A stretch of DNA of 64,000 nucleotides from UMGS1312 sp964631595 (lineage in GTDB: Bacteria; Bacillota; Clostridia; Oscillospirales; CAG-272): positions 1 to 64,000 of the forward strand of contig CAZVXL010000008.1 of assembly GCA_964631595.1 (NCBI GenBank). The letters are read 5' to 3'. Under the pieces are notes generated by a model. The model made no database searches. It was given only the letters and a program-made list of their open reading frames with translations, and had not been told where the DNA came from. Each line of letters opens with the position of its first letter. The stretch's first letter is position 1. Both the position numbers and the translations under genes were made by a program. Below are positions 6,857 to 15,050 of this stretch, one piece after another.

Positions 6857-8082
6857 ATTCCGAGTGCCTCCCTTATTGATCTGACAGTTGCCTTGATACC
6901 GCGGAGCTTGAAGGTGGCTGTGGCGAAGCTTCTGTACATCGGCTCCCGCTTTGCCCACAGAGCCTCTACGCCTGCCGCCGCCGAGAGCGGTCTGCCCTCC
7001 GTGGCAAGGCGAGACAGCTCCGTCTCAAGGAATACCACGGTGCCGTTGCGCTTCATCAGCCTGAGATTCTCGGGTCTTGTGACGATCCCGCCGCCCGTGG
7101 CGATCACCGCGCCGCATTTGGCGGAGACGGTGTCGAGCACCTCGGTCTCAAGTCGGCGGAATTCGTCCTCACCGCGCTCCGCGATAAGCTCTGCGGGAGT
7201 CTTTCCGCAGACGCGGGTAAGCTCCCTGTCGGTATCTATGAATTCGCGCCCGCACGCCTTGGCAAGCGCCTTTCCCACGGTGGTCTTGCCGCAGCCTGGC
7301 ATTCCGATGATGAAAACGGAGGTCTGAGCGCGGCGCACCGCCTCGCACAGACCGCGCGATACGGACGGCTCGTCGAACGTCATCCCCGTAAAGCGCTCCG
7401 AGGCTCTTACCGCCTGAGCCGCAAGCATCAGCAGACCGCCCGCCGCCGTGAGCCCCGCCTCCTCCGCTCGGAGCATCAGCTCCGTCTTCAGCGGATTGAA
7501 GATGAGGTCGATTACCCCCTCAAGCCTTGGGAACACCGAAATGTCGAGCGGAGCGGCGCCGACATTCGGGTACATTCCGACGGGGGTGGTGTTTACGATG
7601 ATACTGCAATCGGCGTGGCGTGAGAGATTTTCGTAATTGTTCTCCCCTCGGCGTGAGATCGTCACCGTCTCACCGGCGCGGGCATCCTTCAAGACCTCTC
7701 TGACTGTCGGCGCAACGCCGCCGTCACCGAGCACGAGCACCTTTTTACCCTCCACGGACAGTCCGCTCTCCGCGAGCAGCACGGAAAAGCCGTAAAAATC
7801 GGTGTTGTCACCGAGATAGGTACCGTCTGCGCGCCGCACCACGGTGTTGACGCTTCCGCACCGTCTTGCCGTGTCGGTCAGCTCGGACATGAACGGAATG
7901 ACCGCCTTTTTGTAGGGAATAGTGACGTTGAAGCCGTCGTACTCTCCCGAGGCGAACAGCTCCTCAAGCTCGTCGGGCGCTCTTTCGATGAGGGTATACC
8001 CGTAATCTCCGAGCATACCGTGAAGCATCGGAGAAAAGCTGTGCCCCAGCTTCTCTCCCAAAAGTCCGAAGCGGCCGCTCAT
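6853..8082 (-). CDS. aroE/aroK: Fused shikimate dehydrogenase - shikimate kinase
   Basis: A 409-residue bifunctional protein for two successive steps, dehydroshikimate to shikimate and shikimate to shikimate-3-phosphate. Residues 1-245 are AroE: GEKLGHSFSPMLHG and FNVTIPYKK (catalytic Lys) for substrate binding, DNTDFYGF, a nucleotide fold GDGGVAPTVRE, and NTTPVGMYPN. Residues 250-409 are AroK: P-loop GMPGCGKTTVGK near residue 260, FIDTDRELT (Mg and shikimate site), ATGGGIVTRPEN, and a lid with GRPLS. The lid keeps one of the usual arginines. Start and stop overlap neighbours by four bases (ATGA) on both sides. The aroE-aroK order of fusion is less common than separate genes. Confidence 0.95.
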   Translation of the reverse strand: MSGRFGLLGEKLGHSFSPMLHGMLGDYGYTLIERAPDELEELFASGEYDGFNVTIPYKKAVIPFMSELTDTARRCGSVNTVVRRADGTYLGDNTDFYGFSVLLAESGLSVEGKKVLVLGDGGVAPTVREVLKDARAGETVTISRRGENNYENLSRHADCSIIVNTTPVGMYPNVGAAPLDISVFPRLEGVIDLIFNPLKTELMLRAEEAGLTAAGGLLMLAAQAVRASERFTGMTFDEPSVSRGLCEAVRRAQTSVFIIGMPGCGKTTVGKALAKACGREFIDTDRELTRVCGKTPAELIAERGEDEFRRLETEVLDTVSAKCGAVIATGGGIVTRPENLRLMKRNGTVVFLETELSRLATEGRPLSAAAGVEALWAKREPMYRSFATATFKLRGIKATVRSIREALGI

Positions 8083-9242
8083 ACGAGCTCCGAATAGCTG
8101 CCGAGGTAGCGGAAGTCCTCGCAGAGGCCGTCAAGCTCACACATGAGCTGTGCATACTCCTCTGAGTAGATCGAGGTCTCAAGATCGAAGTAGAACATGA
8201 ACTCGAAGTTTCTGTCGGGGAGGGGACGGCTCTCCAGCTTCTGGAGATTTATCCCGAGTGCGTAGAAGCGCGACAGCACTCTGTAAAGAGAGCCCGGCTT
8301 GTGGGGTATGGTTATCATGAGCGTGGTCTTGTCGGCACCGGGGTATATCTCAAGCTCCTTGGAGATGCAGATGAATCTGGTGTAGTTGTTGCCCTTGTCC
8401 TGCACGGAATGTGCAAGGCAGGAGAGCCCGTACAGCTCCGCGCACGCACAGCTTGACAGCGCCGCCGCGTCTGTTCTGCCCGATTCGGCAACAAGCTTTG
8501 CGGCAATGGCGGTGTTCTCGCAGTAGGTGATCTTGACGTCACCGAGCGTTTTGAGAAAATCGGCGCACTGATTTATCGCCTGCTCATGGGAGAATATCTC
8601 CTTTATATTCTTCACCTCCGTGCCGTTTACGGCAAGGAGACTGTGGTCGATCTTCATGCGGACGGAGCGGACTATCTTGAAATTGTGCTTCATCATCAGA
8701 TCGTACACCGTATTGACGGAGCCTGCCGTGCTGTTCTCAAGCGGCAGGATGCCGTAGGTGCAGAGCCCCTTTTCGATAGCGGAGAACACGTTCTCGAAGG
8801 TGTCGAAGTACATTATATCCGGCACCTTGAACAGGCGCTCGCAGGCGATCTGCGAATACGCGCCCTCAACGCCCTGACAGGCGATCCGTGCGCTTTGGGG
8901 GAATACGGTGTAATTCTTCTCCACCGCCGCCTTTATCTCACGGTAAAGAGCGGAATCCTCGGTGTTCAGCTTTTCCTGATATGAGCGGCTGAGCTCAAAC
9001 AGCAGCGAATACAGCACCTGCGTATAGCTACGCATATTCTCGGGCACCGAGGAGGTCATCTCCGCCATCTTGCTGCGCTCTCTGCCCGAATCCGCGATCC
9101 CGATGCCGCCCTCCTTTTTGCACTTTGCAATCTTGGAGGACACCTCCATTCGCCGCGTGAAGGCGCGAAGCAGCTCCGCATCCGCGGTATCTATTTCTTC
9201 TCTGAGACCCTTCAGAAGCTCTCTTGCCGTATCGTTTGCCAT
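8079..9242 (-). CDS. pheA: Bifunctional chorismate mutase - prephenate dehydratase
   Basis: A P-protein of 387 residues making phenylpyruvate from chorismate. Residues about 8-95 are an AroQ-type helical chorismate mutase (LREEIDTADAELLRAFTRRM...KIAKCKK). Residues about 112-290 are prephenate dehydratase (ACQGVEGAYSQIA, ILPLENSTAGSV, and NYTRFICIS corresponding to the TRF active-site motif). The C-terminal ACT domain includes KPGSLYRVLSRF and KLESRPLPDRNFEF, the ESRP motif that binds phenylalanine in feedback-inhibited enzymes. Feedback inhibition by Phe is thus expected. It lies 41 bp after aroC and overlaps aroE/K by four bases. Confidence 0.95.
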   Translation of the reverse strand: MANDTARELLKGLREEIDTADAELLRAFTRRMEVSSKIAKCKKEGGIGIADSGRERSKMAEMTSSVPENMRSYTQVLYSLLFELSRSYQEKLNTEDSALYREIKAAVEKNYTVFPQSARIACQGVEGAYSQIACERLFKVPDIMYFDTFENVFSAIEKGLCTYGILPLENSTAGSVNTVYDLMMKHNFKIVRSVRMKIDHSLLAVNGTEVKNIKEIFSHEQAINQCADFLKTLGDVKITYCENTAIAAKLVAESGRTDAAALSSCACAELYGLSCLAHSVQDKGNNYTRFICISKELEIYPGADKTTLMITIPHKPGSLYRVLSRFYALGINLQKLESRPLPDRNFEFMFYFDLETSIYSEEYAQLMCELDGLCEDFRYLGSYSELV

Positions 9243-9283
9243 TTGTATATCTCCTTTTTGTTTATCGTTTGCTTTGTGAGCCC

Positions 9284-10375
9284 TCAGCGGGACTCGGATG
9301 ATGATATGAGATCCGCTATCACAAGCGCCGCGACCGCCTCCGCGACCGGCACCGCGCGCGGTACCACGCAGGGATCATGCCTGCCGTGTATGCTCAGCCT
9401 TCTGTTCTTCATTTCGGACAGGCTGACCGAGGCCTGCTCCGCTCCGATGGAGGGGGTGGGCTTCATGGCGATTCTGAATACGAGCGGCATGCCCGAGGTG
9501 ATACCGCCCAACACGCCGCCGTGATTGTTCGTCACCGTATAGATCGAGGTGCCGTCCGTTTCATAGGGATCGTTGTGCTCGCTTCCGCGCATCTCGGCGG
9601 CGGCAAAGCCCGCGCCGAACTCAACTCCCCTCACCGCGGGGATAGCGAAAAGTGCGGAGGCAAGTCTGTTCTCCACTCCGTCGAACATGGGCTCACCGAG
9701 CCCGACGGGAAGTCCGACGACGGCACATTCGATGACACCGCCTACCGAATCGCAGGCGACCCTCGCCTGTTCGATCTCGTCAGCCATCGCCTCCGCCGCG
9801 CTGTCGCAAAGCACGGGGAAGGGCTTTTGAAGCAGCTCGGAGAGCTCCCTCTCACCGACATGGGCAAGGTCGAAGCGCGAATCTCTCACACTCCCGATCC
9901 GCTCAATATGCGCCGCCACGGTGATCCCCTTCGTGCGAAGATACTGGAGCAGTATCCCTCCGACGGCACAGATCGGCGCGGTGAGTCTTCCCGAAAAATG
10001 CCCGCCGCCCGCCGTGTCCGCGTGACCGCCGTATTTCACATATGCCGGATAATCCGCGTGAGACGGTCTCGGGCAGTCGGCAAGCTCGGCGTAGTCGCCC
10101 GAGCGCTGATCGGTATTCCGAATGACGACGGACAGCGGCGCACCGCAGGTCACACCGCCGGAGAGCCCCGACAGTATCTCGGGAACATCGGGCTCGCGCC
10201 TTGCAGTGGACATCTTGTTCTGCCCCGGCGCACGTCTGCCCATGAAGCGGCAAAGCTCCTCCGTATCGGGGGCAAAGCCTGCCGGCATTCCGTCAAGCAC
10301 GGCTCCTATCGCCGCGGAATGTGATTGCCCGAACACCGACAGCGTAAGTCTTTCTCCTCTGTATACACTGCTCAT
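9284..10375 (-). CDS. aroC: Chorismate synthase
   Basis: AroC, 363 residues, removes phosphate from EPSP to give chorismate using reduced FMN. Motifs: GQSHSAAIGAVLDGMPAG at the N-terminus, RRAPGQNKMSTARREPD, HADYPAYVKYGGHADTAGGGHFSGRLTAPI in the middle and GGVLGGITSGMPLVFR. The start at 10375 has an AAAGGAG site; an earlier in-frame ATG lies inside aroA. Spacing from the aroA stop is 11 bp. The product feeds tyrA, pheA and other chorismate users. The tail is slightly short but complete. Confidence 0.95.
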   Translation of the reverse strand: MSSVYRGERLTLSVFGQSHSAAIGAVLDGMPAGFAPDTEELCRFMGRRAPGQNKMSTARREPDVPEILSGLSGGVTCGAPLSVVIRNTDQRSGDYAELADCPRPSHADYPAYVKYGGHADTAGGGHFSGRLTAPICAVGGILLQYLRTKGITVAAHIERIGSVRDSRFDLAHVGERELSELLQKPFPVLCDSAAEAMADEIEQARVACDSVGGVIECAVVGLPVGLGEPMFDGVENRLASALFAIPAVRGVEFGAGFAAAEMRGSEHNDPYETDGTSIYTVTNNHGGVLGGITSGMPLVFRIAMKPTPSIGAEQASVSLSEMKNRRLSIHGRHDPCVVPRAVPVAEAVAALVIADLISSSESR

Positions 10376-10386
10376 GATAAGCTCCT

Positions 10387-11667
10387 TTATATCCGATCGT
10401 TTGTGTATATGACCTCTCCGCCGAGCGAAGCGTAGTCTTTCCAAAAATCGGGATAGGATTTCCCGACACATTCGGCACCCGCGACGGTGACCTCGTCGCG
10501 AACCGCCGAGGACAGTATCGCCGCCGCCATTGCGATGCGGTGATCTCCCGCGCTGTCAACAGCCCCTCGCGGGAAAAGCGTGCCGCCGCCGTGTACGGTG
10601 ATGCCGTCACCGCCTCCCTCGGAGCTGCCGCCGAGGGCATCAATCATGCGGCAGGTCGATTCTATCCTGTCGCTCTCCTTGAGGCGCAGGCGCGCTGCGC
10701 CCGTGATCTCGGTATCTCCCTCAGCCGCCGCCGCAAGAGCGCACAGCACGGGGACAAGATCGGGGATATCCTCTGCGCTTACCCGTACTCCGCTGAGGCT
10801 TCCGCGGCGGACAAATACGCCGTCCGACCGCCACTCCGTCTCGGCACCCATTCGGCGGACTATATCCACGCACCGCCTGTCGCCCTGAAGTGAATCTCGG
10901 TCGAGCCCCCGACAGAGTATGCCCTCGGGTGAGAGAGCGCCCGCGCACACCCAAAACGATGCGCCCGACCAATCTCTCTCGGCACAGACGTACCTCGGCG
11001 TATCGCCTCGCTCACCAAGGCGGAGCACTCCCTCGTCCTCCGTCACCGAAAAGCCGAAGCTGTTCAGCGCGTGGACTGTCATGTCTATATACGGGCGCGA
11101 TTCCGTTCTTCCCGTGATGCGTACCGTGCTCTCCTCCCTCATCAGCGGGAGCATGAACAGCAGTCCCGAGATGAACTGCGATGAGACGGAGCCGTCAACG
11201 GCAAATTCGCCTCCGCGCATACCGTCACCGCACACGGTCAGGATATTTCCGCAGAGCCCGATATGCGCTCCGTGTCGCAAGAGCTCCTCCTTCAGCGGAG
11301 AGAGCGGTCTCTCGGGCAGTCGCCCCCGCAGCAGGAAGCGGTGCTCGCCGCCGAGGGCCGCCGCAACGGGAAGCATGAATCTGAGCGTGGAGCCGGATTC
11401 GCCGCAATCGAGCGGCTCCTTCGACGGAGCGCCGTCTCTTTTAAGCGGCGTGACCGCCAGCCCGTGCTCTGTTTCGGTGAGTGAGGCGCCGAGCCCCGTG
11501 AGACAGCGCACCGTGGCGGCGATATCGTCCGATACGGCTCCGCCGAAGCGCACCTCGACAGGTCTGTCCCCGAGTGCGGCGCACAGCAGAAGTCGGTGAA
11601 GTGAGGATTTGGATACGGGAGGGGTGACCTCGCCCGAGAGGGCGTGGGGTATGAGCTTAACATCCAT
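10387..11667 (-). CDS. aroA: EPSP synthase (3-phosphoshikimate 1-carboxyvinyltransferase)
   Basis: AroA, 426 residues, transfers the enolpyruvyl group of PEP to shikimate-3-phosphate. Evidence: N-terminal PPVSKSSLHRLLLCAALGD (substrate-binding Lys and Arg), GESGSTLRFMLPVAAALGG in place of the classic GNAGTAMR loop, SSQFISGLLFMLPL, RLKESDRIEST and DHRIAMAAAIL near the C-terminus. GESGSTLR is seen in Firmicutes-type (class II-like) enzymes, so lower glyphosate sensitivity is possible but is only inference. Its start overlaps the aroB 3' end by 11 bases. Confidence 0.95.
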   Translation of the reverse strand: MDVKLIPHALSGEVTPPVSKSSLHRLLLCAALGDRPVEVRFGGAVSDDIAATVRCLTGLGASLTETEHGLAVTPLKRDGAPSKEPLDCGESGSTLRFMLPVAAALGGEHRFLLRGRLPERPLSPLKEELLRHGAHIGLCGNILTVCGDGMRGGEFAVDGSVSSQFISGLLFMLPLMREESTVRITGRTESRPYIDMTVHALNSFGFSVTEDEGVLRLGERGDTPRYVCAERDWSGASFWVCAGALSPEGILCRGLDRDSLQGDRRCVDIVRRMGAETEWRSDGVFVRRGSLSGVRVSAEDIPDLVPVLCALAAAAEGDTEITGAARLRLKESDRIESTCRMIDALGGSSEGGGDGITVHGGGTLFPRGAVDSAGDHRIAMAAAILSSAVRDEVTVAGAECVGKSYPDFWKDYASLGGEVIYTNDRI

Positions 11668-12808
11668 GAAGCAAGCCCTCCCCGCCCGTCATAAAATCGG
11701 TCAGTCTGTCCGTCGGGGTCATCACCAGCTCACAGCCCCCTATTCTTGTGGGAAGCACGAGCCGTATCTCCCCGCCGTCCGCCTTTTTGTCGGATCTTGC
11801 GGCATCGGCAAGTCTATCCGGCGAGAGCTCGTCCGGCGAAAGACCGAAGCGCGCGATACATTCGTCGCAGTCGGACGGAAGACCGTAGGAGCGGAGCAGG
11901 GATATAAGCCGCGCCCTGCTTGATGCATCAAAGCTGCCGCGCCGCTCCGCGTAAGATGCGGCAATACCCATTCCGGCGGCGACAGCCGTGCCGTGCGGGA
12001 CTGTGTATCGGCTGAGCTTTTCTATGGAGTGAGCGGCGGTGTGTCCGAAATTGAGACAGGCGCGTATTCCGCTCTCCGTCTCGTCCTCCTCCACCACAGA
12101 CCGCTTGATATCAACGCAGCTTGCGATGATCCTCTCCGCGATAAGCATTGCCTCGTCCGAGACGGCGGGGGAGGAGGGAATACTCATGAAGCTCTCGGAC
12201 GCCTCCTCAAGCAGAGAGAACAGCTCTCCGTCGCGGATAACTCCGTACTTTATCACCTCGGCGGCTCCGCAGGCGAAGGTCTCTCTGTCAAGTGAGATGA
12301 GCGTGTCGGTGTCGCAGATCACAAGCCGAGGCTGATAGAACGCTCCGCACAGGTTCTTTCCCGCGGGGAGGTCTATTCCCGTTTTGCCGCCGACGGAGGA
12401 ATCCACTGCGGCGAGAAGCGTGGTGGGGATCTGCACAAAGCCAACGCCTCTGAGATAGGTCGCCGCCGCAAAGCCCGCAAGATCTCCGACCACTCCGCCG
12501 CCGAGCGCGACGATGCCGTCGGTGCGCAACAGCCTGTTTTCGGCAAGAAAATCGAGCAGCTCGGCGTATGTCCTCATGCATTTGGAGGTCTCTCCGGCGG
12601 GGAAGGTGAAGCGGTATACCGTAAAGCCGGCGCTCTCCAGAGCGGCGGTCACGGGCGCAGCGTACAGCGGCGCCACGTTCGAATCGGTCACGAGTGCAAG
12701 CCTTTTTCCCTTGAAAAGCGGGGCGATGAGAGCGCCCGCCTCTCCGAGAAGTCCCCTGCCGATGATCACATCGTATTCTCTTGATGCCTTTACCCTGACT
12801 GTCGTCAT
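11657..12808 (-). CDS. aroB: 3-dehydroquinate synthase
   Basis: AroB, 383 residues, cyclises DAHP to 3-dehydroquinate with NAD and a divalent metal. Visible motifs: FPAGETSKCMRTYAELLDFL, the nucleotide segment ALGGGVVGDLAGFAAATYLRGVGFVQIPTTLLAAVDSSVGGKTGIDLPAGKNLCGAFYQP (described here in pieces: GGGVVGDL, QIPTTLLA, DSSVGGKTG), KYGVIRDGELF, and the metal-binding histidines in NFGHTAAHSIE. A complete-length protein. It follows tyrA by 27 bp and overlaps aroA by 11 bases. Confidence 0.95.
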   Translation of the reverse strand: MTTVRVKASREYDVIIGRGLLGEAGALIAPLFKGKRLALVTDSNVAPLYAAPVTAALESAGFTVYRFTFPAGETSKCMRTYAELLDFLAENRLLRTDGIVALGGGVVGDLAGFAAATYLRGVGFVQIPTTLLAAVDSSVGGKTGIDLPAGKNLCGAFYQPRLVICDTDTLISLDRETFACGAAEVIKYGVIRDGELFSLLEEASESFMSIPSSPAVSDEAMLIAERIIASCVDIKRSVVEEDETESGIRACLNFGHTAAHSIEKLSRYTVPHGTAVAAGMGIAASYAERRGSFDASSRARLISLLRSYGLPSDCDECIARFGLSPDELSPDRLADAARSDKKADGGEIRLVLPTRIGGCELVMTPTDRLTDFMTGGEGLLHGC

Positions 12809-12835
12809 GTTATCCTCCGTATCCGAGTCCTGCCG

Positions 12836-13681
12836 TCAGCGAAGCGGCAGGCTCTCCTTTATCTCCTTGCCCTCCGCAAGCAGACGGCGCAGAGTCTCTC
12901 TGTCCCCCGAGGCGATGGCATCTCGGTAGTCCTTGAGAGAGCCGATGATGGTATCGAGCTCACGGACAAGATTGTCCGAATTCTCCGAAAACAGCTCCGT
13001 CCACATATCGGGATCGAGGTATGCCACCCTCGTCATATCCCTGAAGCTTCCGGCAGAATAGCCGTGCTGCTCAATTGCCGTGGGGCTCTTTATGTATGCG
13101 CTTGACACGACGTGTGCAAGCTGTGACGTGTATGCTATCATGCGGTCGTGATTCTCCGCGCTCGTCACCGTGATCCTGCCGAAGCCGACCGGCTCAAGCA
13201 GCTGCTTCACTCTGTCGAGCAGTACGATGTCATCGGTGACGGGCGGCACGATTATCATTGATGCGCCGCGGTACAGATTGTCGCGGCTGTTTTTGAAGCC
13301 GCCCTTCTGACTGCCCGCCATGGGGTGTCCGCCGACAAACATAAATCCGTTTGCCTCTCCGAGGGCGAAGCCCTCACTGCATATCTCCCTCTTGATACCG
13401 GCGCAGTCCATGACGACGGCATCTCCGAAATACGGGGCGTTTTCTCTGAGATATTCCGCGATCGACGCGGGGAAGGTGCAGAGGAATACTATATCGCAGT
13501 CCCCGAGCCTGTCCCGCGTGAGCTCGTCCGCTATCACTCCCTGAAGCTTTGCGATTCCGAGCGTGGAGGGAGAGCGGTTTGCGCCGAGCACCGTGTGCCC
13601 TGCGGAGGTGTACGCCTTTGCGAGAGAGCCGCCGATGAGACCGAGACCGACAACGCCTACCGTGAGCTTACCGTTCTTCAT
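12836..13681 (-). CDS. tyrA: Prephenate dehydrogenase
   Basis: TyrA, 281 residues, oxidises prephenate to 4-hydroxyphenylpyruvate, the tyrosine branch. N-terminal Rossmann motif VGVVGLGLIGGSLAKAY at residues 8-24, then MFVGGHPMAGSQKGGF with the catalytic His, and YTSQLAHVVSSAY further on. There is no C-terminal ACT domain and no fused mutase, so allosteric control by Tyr would have to act elsewhere, for example on the DAHP synthase. Its ATG overlaps the aroF stop by four bases. Confidence 0.94.
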   Translation of the reverse strand: MKNGKLTVGVVGLGLIGGSLAKAYTSAGHTVLGANRSPSTLGIAKLQGVIADELTRDRLGDCDIVFLCTFPASIAEYLRENAPYFGDAVVMDCAGIKREICSEGFALGEANGFMFVGGHPMAGSQKGGFKNSRDNLYRGASMIIVPPVTDDIVLLDRVKQLLEPVGFGRITVTSAENHDRMIAYTSQLAHVVSSAYIKSPTAIEQHGYSAGSFRDMTRVAYLDPDMWTELFSENSDNLVRELDTIIGSLKDYRDAIASGDRETLRRLLAEGKEIKESLPLR

Positions 13682-14682
13682 TTTCCGAGCGCCTCACGTA
13701 CCGTTTTGACGTCGCGTGCGACCTCTGCGAACTGCTCGGGGAGGAGCGACTGCGGACCGTCGCACAGAGCCTTTGAGGGATTGTTGTGTACCTCTATTAT
13801 AAGACCGTCGGCACCGCACGCCGCCGCCGCAAGCGCCATGGGCTTGACGAGACGGGAGATTCCCGTGGCGTGGCTGGGATCGATCACTACGGGGAGGTGA
13901 GTCAGCTCGTGCAGCATGGGCACTGCGGAGAGATCGAGAGTGTTTCTGGTGTAGGTCTCGAAGGTTCTGATACCTCTCTCACAAAGAATGATCTTCTCGT
14001 TTCCGCCCGCCATGATGTACTCCGCGCTCATGAGCAGCTCCTTCAGAGTATTTGCAAGGCCGCGCTTCAGGAGGATCACCTTGTCCGTCTTGCCGAGCTC
14101 CTTCAAAAGCTCAAAGTTCTGCATATTTCTTGCGCCGACCTGAATCACATCGACGTTCTCAAACAGCGGGAGGTGATTTGCGTTCATGATCTCGGTCACG
14201 ATGGGCATACCGGTGATCTTCTTCGCCTCAAGCAAAAGCTCGATTCCGTCGGCGTGGAGTCCTTGGAAATCGTAGGGTGAGGTACGGGGCTTGAAGGCGC
14301 CGCCGCGAAGGAGAGATGCTCCCGAGGCGTGAACCGATTTCGCTATCTCTATTATCTGGTCGTGGCTCTCAACGGAGCAGGGGCCTGCGATCATTGCGAA
14401 ATTGCCGCCGCCGATCTTGATGCCGCCGACGTCTATCACCGTGTCGTCGGGGTGGAATTTGCGGTTTGCGCTCTTGAACGGATCGGAGATCCTTGTCACC
14501 TTTTCGACGATATCAAGTCCTTCGATCAGCTCGGTGTCCACCTTGGAGGTGTCTCCGATAAGTCCGAGGACGGTGTGGAACTCACCCTCGGAGATGTGGA
14601 CTGACAGCCCCAGAGTCTTGAACCATTCGACAAGACCGTCTCTCTGCTTTTCCGTTACTCCCTGTTTAAGTACTGCGATCAT
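13678..14682 (-). CDS. aroF: DAHP synthase, type I-beta with N-terminal regulatory domain
   Basis: A 334-residue 3-deoxy-7-phosphoheptulonate synthase, the first step of the shikimate pathway (PEP plus erythrose 4-phosphate). Residues 1-70 form the ferredoxin-like domain seen in Thermotoga-type enzymes, which mediates feedback inhibition. The barrel holds AGPCSVES, LRGGAFKPRTSPYDFQG, EIMNANHLPLF, QVGARNMQNFELLKELG, LLKRGLA, LCERGIRTFE and VIDPSHATG. It is the promoter-proximal gene, about 225 nt downstream of the transcription start, behind the Phe/Tyr leader-peptide attenuator. An unusual point is double control, by attenuation and probably by effector binding. Confidence 0.95.
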   Translation of the reverse strand: MIAVLKQGVTEKQRDGLVEWFKTLGLSVHISEGEFHTVLGLIGDTSKVDTELIEGLDIVEKVTRISDPFKSANRKFHPDDTVIDVGGIKIGGGNFAMIAGPCSVESHDQIIEIAKSVHASGASLLRGGAFKPRTSPYDFQGLHADGIELLLEAKKITGMPIVTEIMNANHLPLFENVDVIQVGARNMQNFELLKELGKTDKVILLKRGLANTLKELLMSAEYIMAGGNEKIILCERGIRTFETYTRNTLDLSAVPMLHELTHLPVVIDPSHATGISRLVKPMALAAAACGADGLIIEVHNNPSKALCDGPQSLLPEQFAEVARDVKTVREALGK

Positions 14683-14705
14683 TTTGTAATCCTCCGATTT
14701 CTGTT

Positions 14706-14746
14706 TGAAAAAATAAAAGCCGTACAGCGTCTAACTGTACAGCTTT
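14706..14746 (-). terminator. Attenuator terminator of the aromatic operon
   Basis: On the minus strand AAAGCTGTACAG (14746-14735) pairs with CTGTACGGCTTT (14727-14716) through 12 pairs including one U-G, with a 7-nt loop, then a T-rich tract down to 14706. It stands between the leader peptide and the aroF ribosome site (CGGAGG). Confidence 0.9.
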
Positions 14747-14788
14747 CAGTGAACTTGTTTTATGAACCGTTCTCCAAATTTTTGCACG

Positions 14789-14863
14789 TTAAAACGCTTT
14801 TACCTTAGTGTGAGTAAAGTAAAAGTAAAAGTATGCAAAAACTACAGAGAATATCTTGTTCAT
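14789..14863 (-). CDS. Phe/Tyr-rich leader peptide controlling the aro operon
   Basis: A 24-codon open frame beginning 44 bp after the -10 box, with GGAAAGG eight bases before ATG. Six Phe and three Tyr include the uninterrupted run FAYFYFYF at residues 9-16. A helix between codons 7-10 (14834-14843, AGTTTTTGCA) and a downstream segment (14777-14786, TGCAAAAATT) would be blocked by a ribosome stalled on the Phe/Tyr codons, as in pheA and pheST leaders of enterobacteria. The terminator follows 43 nt after the stop. The exact antiterminator pairing could not be resolved by eye. Expected behaviour: low charged tRNA-Phe or tRNA-Tyr favours read-through. Confidence 0.88.
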   Translation of the reverse strand: MNKIFSVVFAYFYFYFTHTKVKAF

Positions 14864-14906
14864 ATGCTTGCCTTTCCGTATCGTCTGATACATCGGTCAT
14901 GCTGTG

Positions 14907-14935
14907 ATTATAGCACCGTGCGCGGCGGTTGTCAA
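14907..14935 (-). promoter_or_regulatory. Promoter of the aromatic operon
   Basis: A consensus promoter on the minus strand: TTGACA (14930-14935), 17 bp, TATAAT (14907-14912). Confidence 0.93.
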
Positions 14936-14990
14936 TAGGCAAAATGAATTTTTTTGCGATTTTTAATTCTGTCGGTACGCTTTATTTGTG

Positions 14991-15019
14991 TTTACAAGCG
15001 GTCGCAATTGTGGTATAAT
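14991..15019 (+). promoter_or_regulatory. Promoter of hisIE
   Basis: TTTACA (14991-14996), 17 bp, TATAAT (15014-15019); divergent from the aromatic operon promoter with about 55 bp between the -35 boxes. Confidence 0.88.
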
Positions 15020-15050
15020 ATCGTAAAATCACTTAAAGGGAGAGTTTTCG

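Noticed and set aside
14683..14930. T-box leader for the aromatic operon
   Set aside because: No T-box consensus or specifier-loop arrangement was seen, whereas a leader peptide and terminator explain the region.
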